From Nitrospirota bacterium (lineage in GTDB: Bacteria; Nitrospirota; Thermodesulfovibrionia; Thermodesulfovibrionales; UBA6898): 64,000 bases of DNA. The DNA is taken from contig JACRHC010000027.1 in NCBI GenBank assembly GCA_016217675.1, positions 1 through 64,000 of the forward strand, read 5' to 3'. A program made the translations under genes and the position numbers. Positions within the stretch are counted from its first letter, which is position 1; every line of letters starts with the position of its first letter. Below the pieces are notes generated by a model. That model was not told the DNA's origin. It did not search any database and saw only the letters and a program-made list of their open reading frames with translations. Shown here one piece after another: positions 1 to 7,710 of the stretch.

Positions 1-103
1 ACTTCAGAGGATGAAGATACAACTGCCCAACAGGCCAAAGATTATAGAAAATACAGAAATTGTAGTGCAGAAAATAGCCTGATTTGAAATGTAACTCATT
101 GAT

Positions 104-1327
104 ATGGCTGAATTTCAAATTTCAAACTGCGGAAGATGGGCTAGTTTCGGTAAGCTACTGACCGATGAAGAAAGGATGCGCAGTCCAGGCACGTTCGGAC
201 AGACTGAGGAGATTAATTATTATGCTGTACAGCATTACAGTGACGAGCGGAAGTTTATAGGTCAATGGCCGGAGGATAACAGAATAAACCTGCCCGCCAA
301 TTTAAGAGACAAAATAAAGTCACTTGTGATCACCAGATTTTCTGCTCTCAAGGAGAACGTATTAATAGAAACGCGCGACAATCTGATTCGGCCAATTCGC
401 ATAGCATCTGATGATTCCGGGAATGTGTATATGGCCGATTACGCGGGCAACAAGGTGATTTCGTTTGATCCGACAGGGAATGTATTGAGCGCCTGGAGGC
501 TAAAACAATACGACGGTTATAGTTTAGACTTTGACACTCTCAGCCGTCACAGAGGACTGGCAATAAGTAATAATAAGGTCTACCTGGTGTTTGAAGAAAG
601 TATCGACTCTGGTCCACGAATCACCGAATACACACTGGATGGCACACAGACACGATCAATGTCTGCTCATTCTCCCAAGGTCGCCTCCAGACTTCCCAAA
701 GTCGGAACGAAAATACCTTTATTGAAGGAGGATGGCTACGTTTCCGATGTGGCCGTTGACAGAGATGGGAACCTTTATCTTTTTTCGGATGATGCACCAT
801 CCATAATAAAACTCGACAAACAATGGCAGGTAATTAAGCAGTTCAATACAACTTTGAAGGAGGGATTTGTAAAGCCGAAGCCTGTGTATGATCCAGAGCA
901 GAAACGCGAAATTGATTATACGGAAGTAATATTTAGAGCTGCCGGAGGCGGAAGTTTCTTCAATTTCAGTTCAGATAAACTCTCACGGATAGGAAACGGG
1001 CCCGGTCTTTATCACGCTGACAAAATCAAATTTAGCCCAAATGAAGAACTCTATGTATCGTTCATAGGCAATAAGCCCTTTGGGGTGATAGATGCGATGA
1101 TCTTCGATAAAACAGGGAAGATGCTCGGCTACTGGAAGAATGATAAGAAGAGTTACGCTGATTGGTTCGACAAATTATCGGACCTGCAGAGGTTGGAGAC
1201 GATAGATACTGGAATGGAGATCGCCTTTCAAGGTAATAGAATCTTAATTGGCCGGACACTGCAGGAGGGGACAATTGGTAGAAAATATCATGCTGTAATC
1301 CAAGAGTATGTAAGGGAGGGGAAATGA
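104..1327 (+). CDS. NHL/beta-propeller-like protein of unknown function
   Basis: A 407-residue protein with blade-like repeats, for example NVYMADYAGNKVISFDPTGN near residues 108-127 and DRDGNLYLF near 220, the pattern of NHL or six-bladed beta-propeller proteins. No enzymatic motif is visible. No signal peptide is seen at this start, and an in-frame stop lies only 10 nt upstream. No good Shine-Dalgarno precedes the ATG, so the gene may be a 5'-truncated descendant of a longer secreted propeller protein. It is followed after 1 nt by a secreted protein gene, so the two are probably co-transcribed. Base composition is AT-richer than the genes after 3.6 kb. Family assignment rests on repeat pattern only. 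Confidence 0.6.
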   Translation: MAEFQISNCGRWASFGKLLTDEERMRSPGTFGQTEEINYYAVQHYSDERKFIGQWPEDNRINLPANLRDKIKSLVITRFSALKENVLIETRDNLIRPIRIASDDSGNVYMADYAGNKVISFDPTGNVLSAWRLKQYDGYSLDFDTLSRHRGLAISNNKVYLVFEESIDSGPRITEYTLDGTQTRSMSAHSPKVASRLPKVGTKIPLLKEDGYVSDVAVDRDGNLYLFSDDAPSIIKLDKQWQVIKQFNTTLKEGFVKPKPVYDPEQKREIDYTEVIFRAAGGGSFFNFSSDKLSRIGNGPGLYHADKIKFSPNEELYVSFIGNKPFGVIDAMIFDKTGKMLGYWKNDKKSYADWFDKLSDLQRLETIDTGMEIAFQGNRILIGRTLQEGTIGRKYHAVIQEYVREGK

Positions 1328-1328
1328 T

Positions 1329-1772
1329 ATGCGGGAGAAAATGATTGTATGCTTGAGTGTTTTGTCATTACTTTTATTGCCTGTAATAGCAGGGGCATGG
1401 AGTGGCGGTATCGGAGGATTATATGAACATCATCAGAAATTAGTGGAGCGCGCAGAACAATGCATCCCGCTTCCCAGACCGCCCAAAAAGAGTTGTGAAA
1501 AGCCTGTTGATAAAGACCTCATTAAGGCATTAAAGAGGGGCTCGGCAGAACCGGATTGGGACGTAGGTAAAGGGGGCGACGGACTTAATAGTCCAAAGCA
1601 TTCCTATAATCCGGATTATCCTGCGAAGAAGAATTGGTATGATCAAGCAATCATGAATAAACTGGGAGTTTCACCTGAAGCAATCAATGAAGGCACAGCC
1701 ATTCCAACTATAAAAGATGAAACAAATAAAGCGAAGGCAGCACTTCAGAAAATCAAAGAAATAACCACTTAG
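1329..1772 (+). CDS. small secreted protein of unknown function, ending at a transposon boundary
   Basis: A 147-residue protein with a clear signal peptide (residues 1-22, core LSVLSLLLLPVIAGAWSGG). The mature part has two cysteines and motifs such as GSAEPDWD and SPKHSYNP that loosely resemble metal-dependent phospholipase-type proteins, but I do not recognise the family. A GGGAGGGG Shine-Dalgarno at 1314-1321 lies inside the end of the preceding gene, and the genes are 1 nt apart. The TAG stop (1770-1772) uses the first base of the left inverted repeat of the transposase unit, so the natural C-terminus may have been lost on insertion. Confidence 0.7.
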   Translation: MREKMIVCLSVLSLLLLPVIAGAWSGGIGGLYEHHQKLVERAEQCIPLPRPPKKSCEKPVDKDLIKALKRGSAEPDWDVGKGGDGLNSPKHSYNPDYPAKKNWYDQAIMNKLGVSPEAINEGTAIPTIKDETNKAKAALQKIKEITT

Positions 1773-1797
1773 GGGACGTTGATGAATTAGTTGACTT
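1772..1797. repeat. left terminal inverted repeat of the RAYT unit
   Basis: It begins GGGGACGTTGATGAATTAG and pairs with 2790-2815 with one mismatch (C/T at the inner side). It overlaps the stop codon of the upstream secreted-protein gene by one base. Confidence 0.85.
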
Positions 1798-1824
1798 ATC
1801 GAGGAAGACTGGGAATAATAGAGC

Positions 1825-2796
1825 ATGCCAAGACAAGCGAGACTGGATTTTCCCGGCACATTGCACCACGTAATATGCAGAGGGATAGAGAAAAGGGATA
1901 TAGTCTCTGATGACAAAGACAGAGACAACTTTATCGAGCGCATGGGCGGTCTTGCAGAAAAGACCGGGACATCCATATATGCCTGGGCGCTCATGAGAAA
2001 TCATGCCCACATACTTCTTCGGAGTGGCCCTGGCGGCCTGTCTGAGTTCATGAGGAAACTGCTGACAGGCTACGCCATCTCCCATAACAGAAGGCATAAC
2101 AGGCACGGCTATCTATTTCAGAACCGATACAAATCGATCGTATGCGAAGAAGAGAGCTATCTGCTTGAGTTGGTCCGGTACATCCATCTGAACCCGATGC
2201 GCGCGGGGGTGACAAAGACACTGGATGAACTTGCCGCCTATCCCTACAGCGGCCATGCTGTAATAATCGGCAAGATCAGGCATAAATGGCAGGATCGGGA
2301 TTATGTGCTTGGTCTGTTTGGCGATAAAGAGGGCAGGGCAAAAAAGGAATACAGGATATTTGTAGAGGCGGGGATAGGCCAGGGAAAGCGTCCTGATCTC
2401 ATTGGAGGTGGCTTGATCCGCTCACAGGGCGGCTGGTCACAGGTGCTCTCGATGCGGAGACGAAAGGTTGCGGAGAAATCGGATGAGCGGATATTGGGCC
2501 GCGGAGACTTTGTTGAGAAAATCGTTGCGGAAGCAGAGGAGCGGCAAGACAGGCAACTGAGCGGAGCAGCAGCTTTGAGTAAAGTTGACGAAACGATCAG
2601 GGCGATCTGCGATGAAGAAGGAGTAAAAGCAACAGAGCTGAAGGGCGGAAGCAGGCGGAGACAGATCAGCAGGATACGAAAGAGAATAGCACTAGAATTA
2701 ATCGAAAACTATGGTATCCCGATGGCGCTCATAGCCCGTGCAACCGGTGTTACAACTACAGCTATTTCAAAGATAATGACACAATCAATAAGTTAA
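1825..2796 (+). CDS. IS200-like Y1/HUH transposase (RAYT) with C-terminal DnaA-like helix-turn-helix
   Basis: A 323-residue member of the Y1_Tnp superfamily. The N-terminal domain opens with MPRQARLDFPGTLHHVICRG. It carries the HUH metal motif in MRNHAHILLR (about residues 57-66) and the conserved YIHLNPMRAG that supplies the tyrosine region near residue 115. The C-terminal third has a helix-turn-helix-like ending (GIPMALIARATGVTTTAISK), as in RAYTs with a DnaA-like tail. HUH enzymes cut and rejoin single-stranded DNA at hairpins. The gene is intact and alone between its inverted repeats. Known of the family: often single-copy and linked to REP palindromes. Activity here is inferred from conserved residues only. 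Confidence 0.88.
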   Translation: MPRQARLDFPGTLHHVICRGIEKRDIVSDDKDRDNFIERMGGLAEKTGTSIYAWALMRNHAHILLRSGPGGLSEFMRKLLTGYAISHNRRHNRHGYLFQNRYKSIVCEEESYLLELVRYIHLNPMRAGVTKTLDELAAYPYSGHAVIIGKIRHKWQDRDYVLGLFGDKEGRAKKEYRIFVEAGIGQGKRPDLIGGGLIRSQGGWSQVLSMRRRKVAEKSDERILGRGDFVEKIVAEAEERQDRQLSGAAALSKVDETIRAICDEEGVKATELKGGSRRRQISRIRKRIALELIENYGIPMALIARATGVTTTAISKIMTQSIS

Positions 2797-2815
2797 CTAA
2801 TTCATCAACGTCCCC
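2790..2815. repeat. right terminal inverted repeat of the RAYT unit
   Basis: The complement of 1772-1797 with one mismatch. It contains the TAA stop of the transposase (2794-2796) and ends in CGTCCCC. Confidence 0.85.
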
Positions 2816-2953
2816 GAAATGGGTTTCGAGTTAAACCTTAGGGTGGTTGCATGGCAATGGCAAGTTTTTTCGGTGCCTGCATCTTGAAATTCATAGAAAA
2901 GGCCCTTGACAGGGAATGGGTAAAATGGTTGGATGTAACAAGGAGGTGCTGCA

Positions 2954-3526
2954 ATGAATCATGCGCTTAAGCTTTCGTTCTTTCTTCTTGTTTTTGTGCT
3001 TTTCTCTTCCTGTGCCATCGTAGCAGGGCCGCCCGGTTCTGAACCGGCCTTCTCGTCGTGCGATACAGCAGCCTCCTTCCCGTATGACGGATACCTCGAA
3101 GGCAGGCCTAATATTGATCTGACAATGTCCGGCGGCGTTTATGTCTGGAGGGACGGGAATGTCTGGCATGTTCGGATTGCCAAGAAATGGCTCAGGCCCC
3201 AGTTCACCATGCCCGCAGCTCCGGTCATTACAGGCAATGTTACCCTTGAAAGAGGGATCATCTTCAATCCGCGTAAAGTCGACGTGAGCCCTCTCAACGA
3301 CGTAAGGTTTGGACAGGACCATGCATCCTTCAGATTCGACTTCCGGGAGGGCATAGGCAGGGAGATCGAGGGCTTTGACTTTACGGTGAAGCCTTTTGGA
3401 GGAGAATATTGCATTACCCTGGATATCAGGCTTAATGGCTCACCGCAGCCGGGCATGGTCTATTTCGGGAAATTCACACGCACGCCCGAAAACCTGCCCC
3501 TAACAATCAGGATGCGCAGCTTCTGA
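2954..3526 (+). CDS. putative lipoprotein of unknown function
   Basis: A 190-residue protein with a lipoprotein signal: a hydrophobic core FFLLVFVLFSSC with the lipobox cysteine near residue 20, then CAIVAGPPG. The mature part looks beta-rich (GGVYVWRDGNVWHVRIAKKW) and has two further cysteines. A strong AAGGAGGT Shine-Dalgarno at 2939-2946 fixes the start. I do not recognise a family. The gene stands alone. A small AATGCA/TGCATT hairpin follows at 3529-3544, and a TATAAT box at 3552-3557 may serve the next gene. Confidence 0.72.
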   Translation: MNHALKLSFFLLVFVLFSSCAIVAGPPGSEPAFSSCDTAASFPYDGYLEGRPNIDLTMSGGVYVWRDGNVWHVRIAKKWLRPQFTMPAAPVITGNVTLERGIIFNPRKVDVSPLNDVRFGQDHASFRFDFREGIGREIEGFDFTVKPFGGEYCITLDIRLNGSPQPGMVYFGKFTRTPENLPLTIRMRSF

Positions 3527-3595
3527 CGAAATGCAATAATGCATTAAGACGTATAATTTAATAAGGCAACGATACCTTCACCCTGGGAGTGGATC

Positions 3596-4219
3596 ATGAA
3601 AAAACTGCTGCATGTTATTGCCACACCCCGGGGCGATGATTCCCGCACCTTACGCATAACAGAGGCATTCCTCGAATCATTCCAGGCAACACATCCCGAC
3701 TGGGTCATAGAAGAATTGAACCTTACAACAGAGGAACTCCCCTCCCTCAATACCAGGCGGGTGGACGGCAAGTATGTGCTGCTGGGGGGCAATGAATTGT
3801 ACGGCAGCTTACGAGAGGCCTGGCAGGAGATCATCTCGCATATCGAGAGGTTCCTCTCGGCTGACGCCTATCTCATCAGTACGCCCATGTGGAACTTCAG
3901 CATACCCTATGTGCTCAAGCACTACATTGATATTATCGTTCAGCCCCGATATCTGTTCCGCTATACAGAGGCCGGGGTCGAGGGTCTTGCCCAAAACAGG
4001 AAGATGGTCGTGATCACCAGCCGCGGGGGCCAATACACGTCAGACGAAATGCGGCCTTTTGATTATCAGGAGCCGTATCTGCGCATGATATTCGGTTATG
4101 TCGGGATCAGGGATATCGAATTTATCATAGCCCAGCCTACTGACATGGGGACCGAACTCCAGGAAGAGGCGATAGCCAGAGCGCGGGTAAAGGCAAAGGC
4201 CCTCGCAGTCCGTTTTTAA
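3596..4219 (+). CDS. azoR: FMN-dependent NADH-azoreductase / quinone reductase
   Basis: A 207-residue flavodoxin-fold protein, close to the 201 residues of E. coli AzoR. Typical segments are MKKLLHVIATPRGDDSRTL at the N-terminus, where the FMN phosphate loop lies, STPMWNFSIPYVLKHYIDII near residue 95-115, and ITSRGGQY near 140. The family reduces quinones and azo dyes by two-electron transfer from NADH using FMN, as a cytosolic dimer, and protects against quinone stress. GGGAG stands before the ATG and a TATAAT box lies at 3552-3557, about 40 nt upstream. The GH15 gene follows after 27 nt. Confidence 0.85.
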   Translation: MKKLLHVIATPRGDDSRTLRITEAFLESFQATHPDWVIEELNLTTEELPSLNTRRVDGKYVLLGGNELYGSLREAWQEIISHIERFLSADAYLISTPMWNFSIPYVLKHYIDIIVQPRYLFRYTEAGVEGLAQNRKMVVITSRGGQYTSDEMRPFDYQEPYLRMIFGYVGIRDIEFIIAQPTDMGTELQEEAIARARVKAKALAVRF

Positions 4220-4246
4220 CATGCAGGGAGGAGATTAAGTAAAAAC

Positions 4247-6226
4247 ATGCCCAGAGATATCCCCATAGGCAACGGAAAGATCCTGATCGCCTTTGACAGG
4301 GGATACAGACTGCGCGAATTCTATTATCCCCACGTGGGCGAAGAGAGCCATACCAAGGGTGAGCCGTTCCGGCTCGGTGTCTGGGCAAACAACATATTCA
4401 GCTGGGTGCCTGAGGGGTGGCGGATCAGCATGGACTATCTCGATGAGACCCTGGCAACCATGGTGGAGCTTGTCAATGACAGCATGCAGCTCCGTATTGT
4501 CTGTCAGGACCTGGTCGACTGCGAAGAAAATATCTATTTTAAAAAACTGACCATAGAAAACCTCTCGCAGGAAGAGAAAGAGGTCCGGCTGTTTCTGACG
4601 CAGGATTTTCATATTTATAACAATGAATTCGGCAATACGGCTGCATACAGGCCTGAGGTGAGCGGCATGCTTCATTACAAGGGCAAACGCCATTTTCTGG
4701 TCAACATTTATGCCAACAGGAAATACGGCATTGAGCACTTTGCAACAGGCAACCGGGAGTTTAACAATGATGTGGGGACCTGGAGGGATGCTGAAGACGG
4801 CCGGCTCAGCGGTAACCCGATCGCTCAGGGCACAGTCGATTCAGTTGTTGCAGTGCATCTCAGGTTGAAGGCAGGGGAACAAGAGACGCTATATTACTGG
4901 ATATGTGCAGGCAACGACTGGAATGAGGTGAGCAGTCTCAATGCCCTGGTTGTCAGGAAGAAGCCTGAAATGTTCATGAAACGCACCATCGATTACTGGA
5001 AGCTCTGGGTGAACAAGGCAGGGCTGCAGACTGAGTTGTTGCCTGAGGAGATAATGCGGCTTTATAAGAGAAGCCTTCTGATATGCCGCACCCAGATCAA
5101 CAACTGCGGAAGCATTATTGCTGCCACTGACTCTGACGTCATTCGGTTCAATCGGGATACCTATAGTTATATGTGGCCCAGAGACGCATCCCTGATTGCA
5201 TATGCCCTTGACCTATCAGGCCATTTCGAGCTGGCCAGAAACTTCTTTGCTTTCTGCGCAGGGATCATAGAGAAGGACGGTTATTTTCTCCACAAATACA
5301 CGCCCTCAGGTGCTCTTGCAAGCTCCTGGCATCCCTGGCAGAAAGATAAGAAGCCGCAGCTCCCGATCCAGGAAGATGAGACTGCCCTGGTCATCTGGGC
5401 GCTCTGGAACCACTATGCCATGTACCGGGATATTGAGTTTATCAAGCCGCTCTATAATACCCTGATCAGAAAAGCCGCTGATTTCATGATGAATTACCGG
5501 GATTCCGGGACCGGCCTGCCCCTGCCCAGCTATGATCTGTGGGAAGAACGGCAGGGCATACTCACCTTTACGGTTTCTGCAGTATATGGCGGCCTGATGG
5601 CGGCTGCGAATTTTGCCGGGGCCTTTGGCGAGACCGGACTGGCCCGTGAGTATCGCGAAGGAGCAGACCGCATGCGGCAGGCTATGGACCGTCATCTCTA
5701 TCTCGAAAAAGAAGGCCGTTTTGCGCGGATGATCAATTTCCGGAAAGACGGCTCGGTTGAAGTCGACGCCACGGTTGATGCCAGCCTTTTCGGGACCTTT
5801 GCCTTCGGCGCCTATGCTCCTGATGACGAGCGGGTCAAACAGACGATGGAGCAGGTTTATGCCATGTTATGGTGCAGGACAGGTGTTGGCGGATTGGCAC
5901 GATATGAAAATGATCCATACTATCGTGTCAATCATGATGGGCCAGGGAATCCCTGGTTTGTCACAACACTCTGGATGGCCCAGTATTACATCGCTGCGGC
6001 AAAGACTCAGGATGAACTGAACAGGGCATTGGAGATCATGCGCTGGGTACAGCAGCATGCCTTGCCGAGCGGCGTGCTGGCCGAGCAGGTTAACCCAAAC
6101 ACAAACGAGCCCCTCTCAGTCTCTCCCTTGACCTGGAGCCACGGCACATACATCGCAGTAATCCGGGAATATCTGAATAAATCTTCAGCACTAAAACAAT
6201 ATGGTGCAGCTGCACCGCTAACATGA
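4247..6226 (+). CDS. glycoside hydrolase family 15 (glucoamylase/glucodextranase-like)
   Basis: A 659-residue GH15 protein. The N-terminal ~270 residues form the beta-sandwich domain (GNGKILIAFDRGYRLREFYYP). The (alpha/alpha)6 catalytic domain follows from about residue 285, with DTYSYMWPRDASLIAYAL, the general-acid region YDLWEERQG near 425, and PLTWSHGTYI near 630, which holds the second acid region of the family. It is expected to release glucose from alpha-glucans or to hydrolyse trehalose-type substrates. No signal peptide is visible, so it is probably cytosolic, perhaps in glycogen or storage-glucan turnover. AGGAGG lies about 15 nt before the ATG, further than usual. Confidence 0.9.
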   Translation: MPRDIPIGNGKILIAFDRGYRLREFYYPHVGEESHTKGEPFRLGVWANNIFSWVPEGWRISMDYLDETLATMVELVNDSMQLRIVCQDLVDCEENIYFKKLTIENLSQEEKEVRLFLTQDFHIYNNEFGNTAAYRPEVSGMLHYKGKRHFLVNIYANRKYGIEHFATGNREFNNDVGTWRDAEDGRLSGNPIAQGTVDSVVAVHLRLKAGEQETLYYWICAGNDWNEVSSLNALVVRKKPEMFMKRTIDYWKLWVNKAGLQTELLPEEIMRLYKRSLLICRTQINNCGSIIAATDSDVIRFNRDTYSYMWPRDASLIAYALDLSGHFELARNFFAFCAGIIEKDGYFLHKYTPSGALASSWHPWQKDKKPQLPIQEDETALVIWALWNHYAMYRDIEFIKPLYNTLIRKAADFMMNYRDSGTGLPLPSYDLWEERQGILTFTVSAVYGGLMAAANFAGAFGETGLAREYREGADRMRQAMDRHLYLEKEGRFARMINFRKDGSVEVDATVDASLFGTFAFGAYAPDDERVKQTMEQVYAMLWCRTGVGGLARYENDPYYRVNHDGPGNPWFVTTLWMAQYYIAAAKTQDELNRALEIMRWVQQHALPSGVLAEQVNPNTNEPLSVSPLTWSHGTYIAVIREYLNKSSALKQYGAAAPLT

Positions 6227-6235
6227 GGTGAGCAT

Positions 6236-6706
6236 ATGGAAAACATGGACCTTCTGAGAAACATCTCCTTTCTGAAAGACCTTACTACCGGCGAACTGAT
6301 CAAGATCAACATCCTTACCGAAAATGTATCATTCAGCGAGGGGCAGGAGATCATGCAGGAAGGGGCTCCCTGCGAAGCCCTCTATATCGTAAAGTCAGGG
6401 AGTGTAAGGATCATGAAAGGCGGCACCCACCTCGAAACTGTTGGGACAGGAGAGCCGCTCGGCGAGATAGCCTTTATCGACAAGGGGCCGCGCTCTGCCT
6501 CTGTCGTGGCAGCCACAGATACTGCGCTGATCAGGCTTGCATCAGACAAGTTCGAGCAGGCCCTGGCACATGACAAGGAACTTGCAAACAAGATATACCG
6601 GTCGATCATCATGACCCTCTGCAGGCGTCTTCGCGATGCAACGCAGGCATTGAAGATCATCCCTGACTATGTCATGGAGTCATACAAAAACTTCGAAAAT
6701 ATTTAG
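6236..6706 (+). CDS. cyclic nucleotide-binding domain protein (Crp effector domain only)
   Basis: A 156-residue protein consisting of one cNMP-binding beta-roll. The phosphate-binding cassette is recognisable as GEIAFIDKGPRSASVV near residues 76-91. There is no DNA-binding helix-turn-helix. The ~40-residue helical tail (IIMTLCRRLRDATQALKII) resembles the C-helix of CRP. It starts 9 nt after the GH15 gene with a GAGGTGAGC ribosome site, so the two are probably one operon. It may be a stand-alone sensor or partner subunit. Its ligand cannot be told from sequence. Confidence 0.85.
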   Translation: MENMDLLRNISFLKDLTTGELIKINILTENVSFSEGQEIMQEGAPCEALYIVKSGSVRIMKGGTHLETVGTGEPLGEIAFIDKGPRSASVVAATDTALIRLASDKFEQALAHDKELANKIYRSIIMTLCRRLRDATQALKIIPDYVMESYKNFENI

Positions 6707-6711
6707 TTCCT

Positions 6712-7335
6712 TTACGCATCCATTATCTTCAGGGAATAACAGCACATATGGTTATCGAGGATCTTGTCCACAAGTTCTTTGGGCACGCCGCTTTCCGCCA
6801 GCCACTTCTCTGCAAATCCCTTCTTGCCTGAACCGGCCTTGCAGCCCAACTGCGTGATCTTTATCTTCTTTCCGCCTATGGTGATCTTTTCGGCAAAGGC
6901 GCTCCTCATCGGCTGATGCACTGAGCAGAAGGGGCTTACGCCTGCTCCTTCGCCAACCCGGAACTGGTCCGTGATATTGCTCGGCTTGTTGAACTCAGCC
7001 GTAAAATCCGCAAACCCGTCAGGCAGTTTCTCAAAGACCTGGGTGTAGTTCTTTATGGACGGACCGAACGGACAGTACTGCAGGCCAAAGACAAAATTGC
7101 CTGCATGGGTCGCCCTGCCCTCGATCATGGTGATCGGGTTTGTGGCGTTCTCTATTGCTGCAAGGTAATCTTCAAAGGTCGGGTAGTCCACCTCGGAGAT
7201 CCTCTCTGCAGTCTTGATGGCATTCCTGATGAGCGTGCCCTTGGCGCTTGCAGCGCCGCTCAGGGTTATCATGATCTTGATCATGTCCAAAAAACTGACA
7301 TGCGCTATATCGAGTATCTTTCCTTCTTCAGCCAT
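6712..7335 (-). CDS. conserved cysteine-containing protein of unknown function, partner of a roadblock response regulator
   Basis: A 207-residue soluble protein that I do not recognise. It has five conserved-looking cysteines in the segments QYCPFGPSIKN (about 108-118), SPFCSVHQPMRSAF (about 147-160), LGCKAGSG (about 172-179) and HMCCYSLKI near the C-terminus, suggesting metal or cofactor binding. GGGAGAGGGG precedes the ATG. It lies 15 nt downstream of the response regulator-roadblock gene, so it is almost certainly translated from the same mRNA and may be its output partner. The 3' end faces the CNBD gene, 5 nt away. Confidence 0.75.
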   Translation of the reverse strand: MAEEGKILDIAHVSFLDMIKIMITLSGAASAKGTLIRNAIKTAERISEVDYPTFEDYLAAIENATNPITMIEGRATHAGNFVFGLQYCPFGPSIKNYTQVFEKLPDGFADFTAEFNKPSNITDQFRVGEGAGVSPFCSVHQPMRSAFAEKITIGGKKIKITQLGCKAGSGKKGFAEKWLAESGVPKELVDKILDNHMCCYSLKIMDA

Positions 7336-7350
7336 GGTTCACCCCTCTCC

Positions 7351-7710
7351 CTAAATTGCCGCTGCGACAGCAAGCTCGCCGCAGTGCTTCTTCAGCTTCA
7401 GCCTGATCATGCCGAGGTTCGCGTCCTTGTCCGCAATGATCACAAGGAAGGCGTCATCACCGACCGGAGAGAGCATGACAGGTCCCTTCTCGAATTCGAT
7501 CATGCTGATCGCCATATTTCCCTTGCCAAGCTGCCTTCCCATGGACTCTGATGCTCCGAATCCGCTGGATGCGATCGCACCGATCATCTCGGTGTCGATC
7601 CCTGTCCGTGCAATGCTGTCAAGCAAAAAGCCGTCCCGTGCGACGAGGCAGACTGCGTCTACGCTCTGGATCTTTGCGAGTTCGTTCAGTATCTCCTTTG
7701 TTGTTGCCAT
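7351..7710 (-). CDS. nested in-frame roadblock/LC7 protein (internal start)
   Basis: Inside the response regulator gene, codon 291 is an ATG (7708-7710 on the minus strand) preceded by AAAGGAGGATAAG, a textbook Shine-Dalgarno five bases from the start. Translation from here gives 119 residues (MATTKEILNELAKIQSVDAV...), the usual length of a free-standing roadblock/LC7 protein. Upstream in the same frame is a charged linker with no structural demand for this sequence. I infer that the cell makes both the full regulator and a separate roadblock subunit from one frame, allowing the two to form dimers. Independent production is not proven. Confidence 0.55.
   Translation of the reverse strand: MATTKEILNELAKIQSVDAVCLVARDGFLLDSIARTGIDTEMIGAIASSGFGASESMGRQLGKGNMAISMIEFEKGPVMLSPVGDDAFLVIIADKDANLGMIRLKLKKHCGELAVAAAI

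Larger units (their letters stand above)
1772..2815 (+). mobile_element. REP-associated tyrosine transposase (RAYT) unit bounded by inverted repeats
   Basis: The transposase gene at 1825-2796 is enclosed by inverted repeats at 1772-1797 and 2790-2815 that match at 25 of 26 positions. The outer ends read GGGGACGTTGATGAATTAG and its complement. The right repeat overlaps the transposase stop codon. Domesticated RAYTs are known to sit between REP-like palindromes. Here the repeats look like true element ends, and no target-site duplication is obvious. Confidence 0.75.

Noticed and set aside
1062-1274. Open frame on the minus strand inside the beta-propeller gene (70 codons), and many similar frames elsewhere
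   Set aside because: These lie opposite or out of frame with recognisable proteins, have no ribosome sites, and encode low-complexity or Arg/Ser-rich peptides.
1329-1772. Calling the small secreted protein a zinc-dependent phospholipase
   Set aside because: The resemblance is limited to two short motifs, and the metal-binding histidine set cannot be assembled from the 147 residues.
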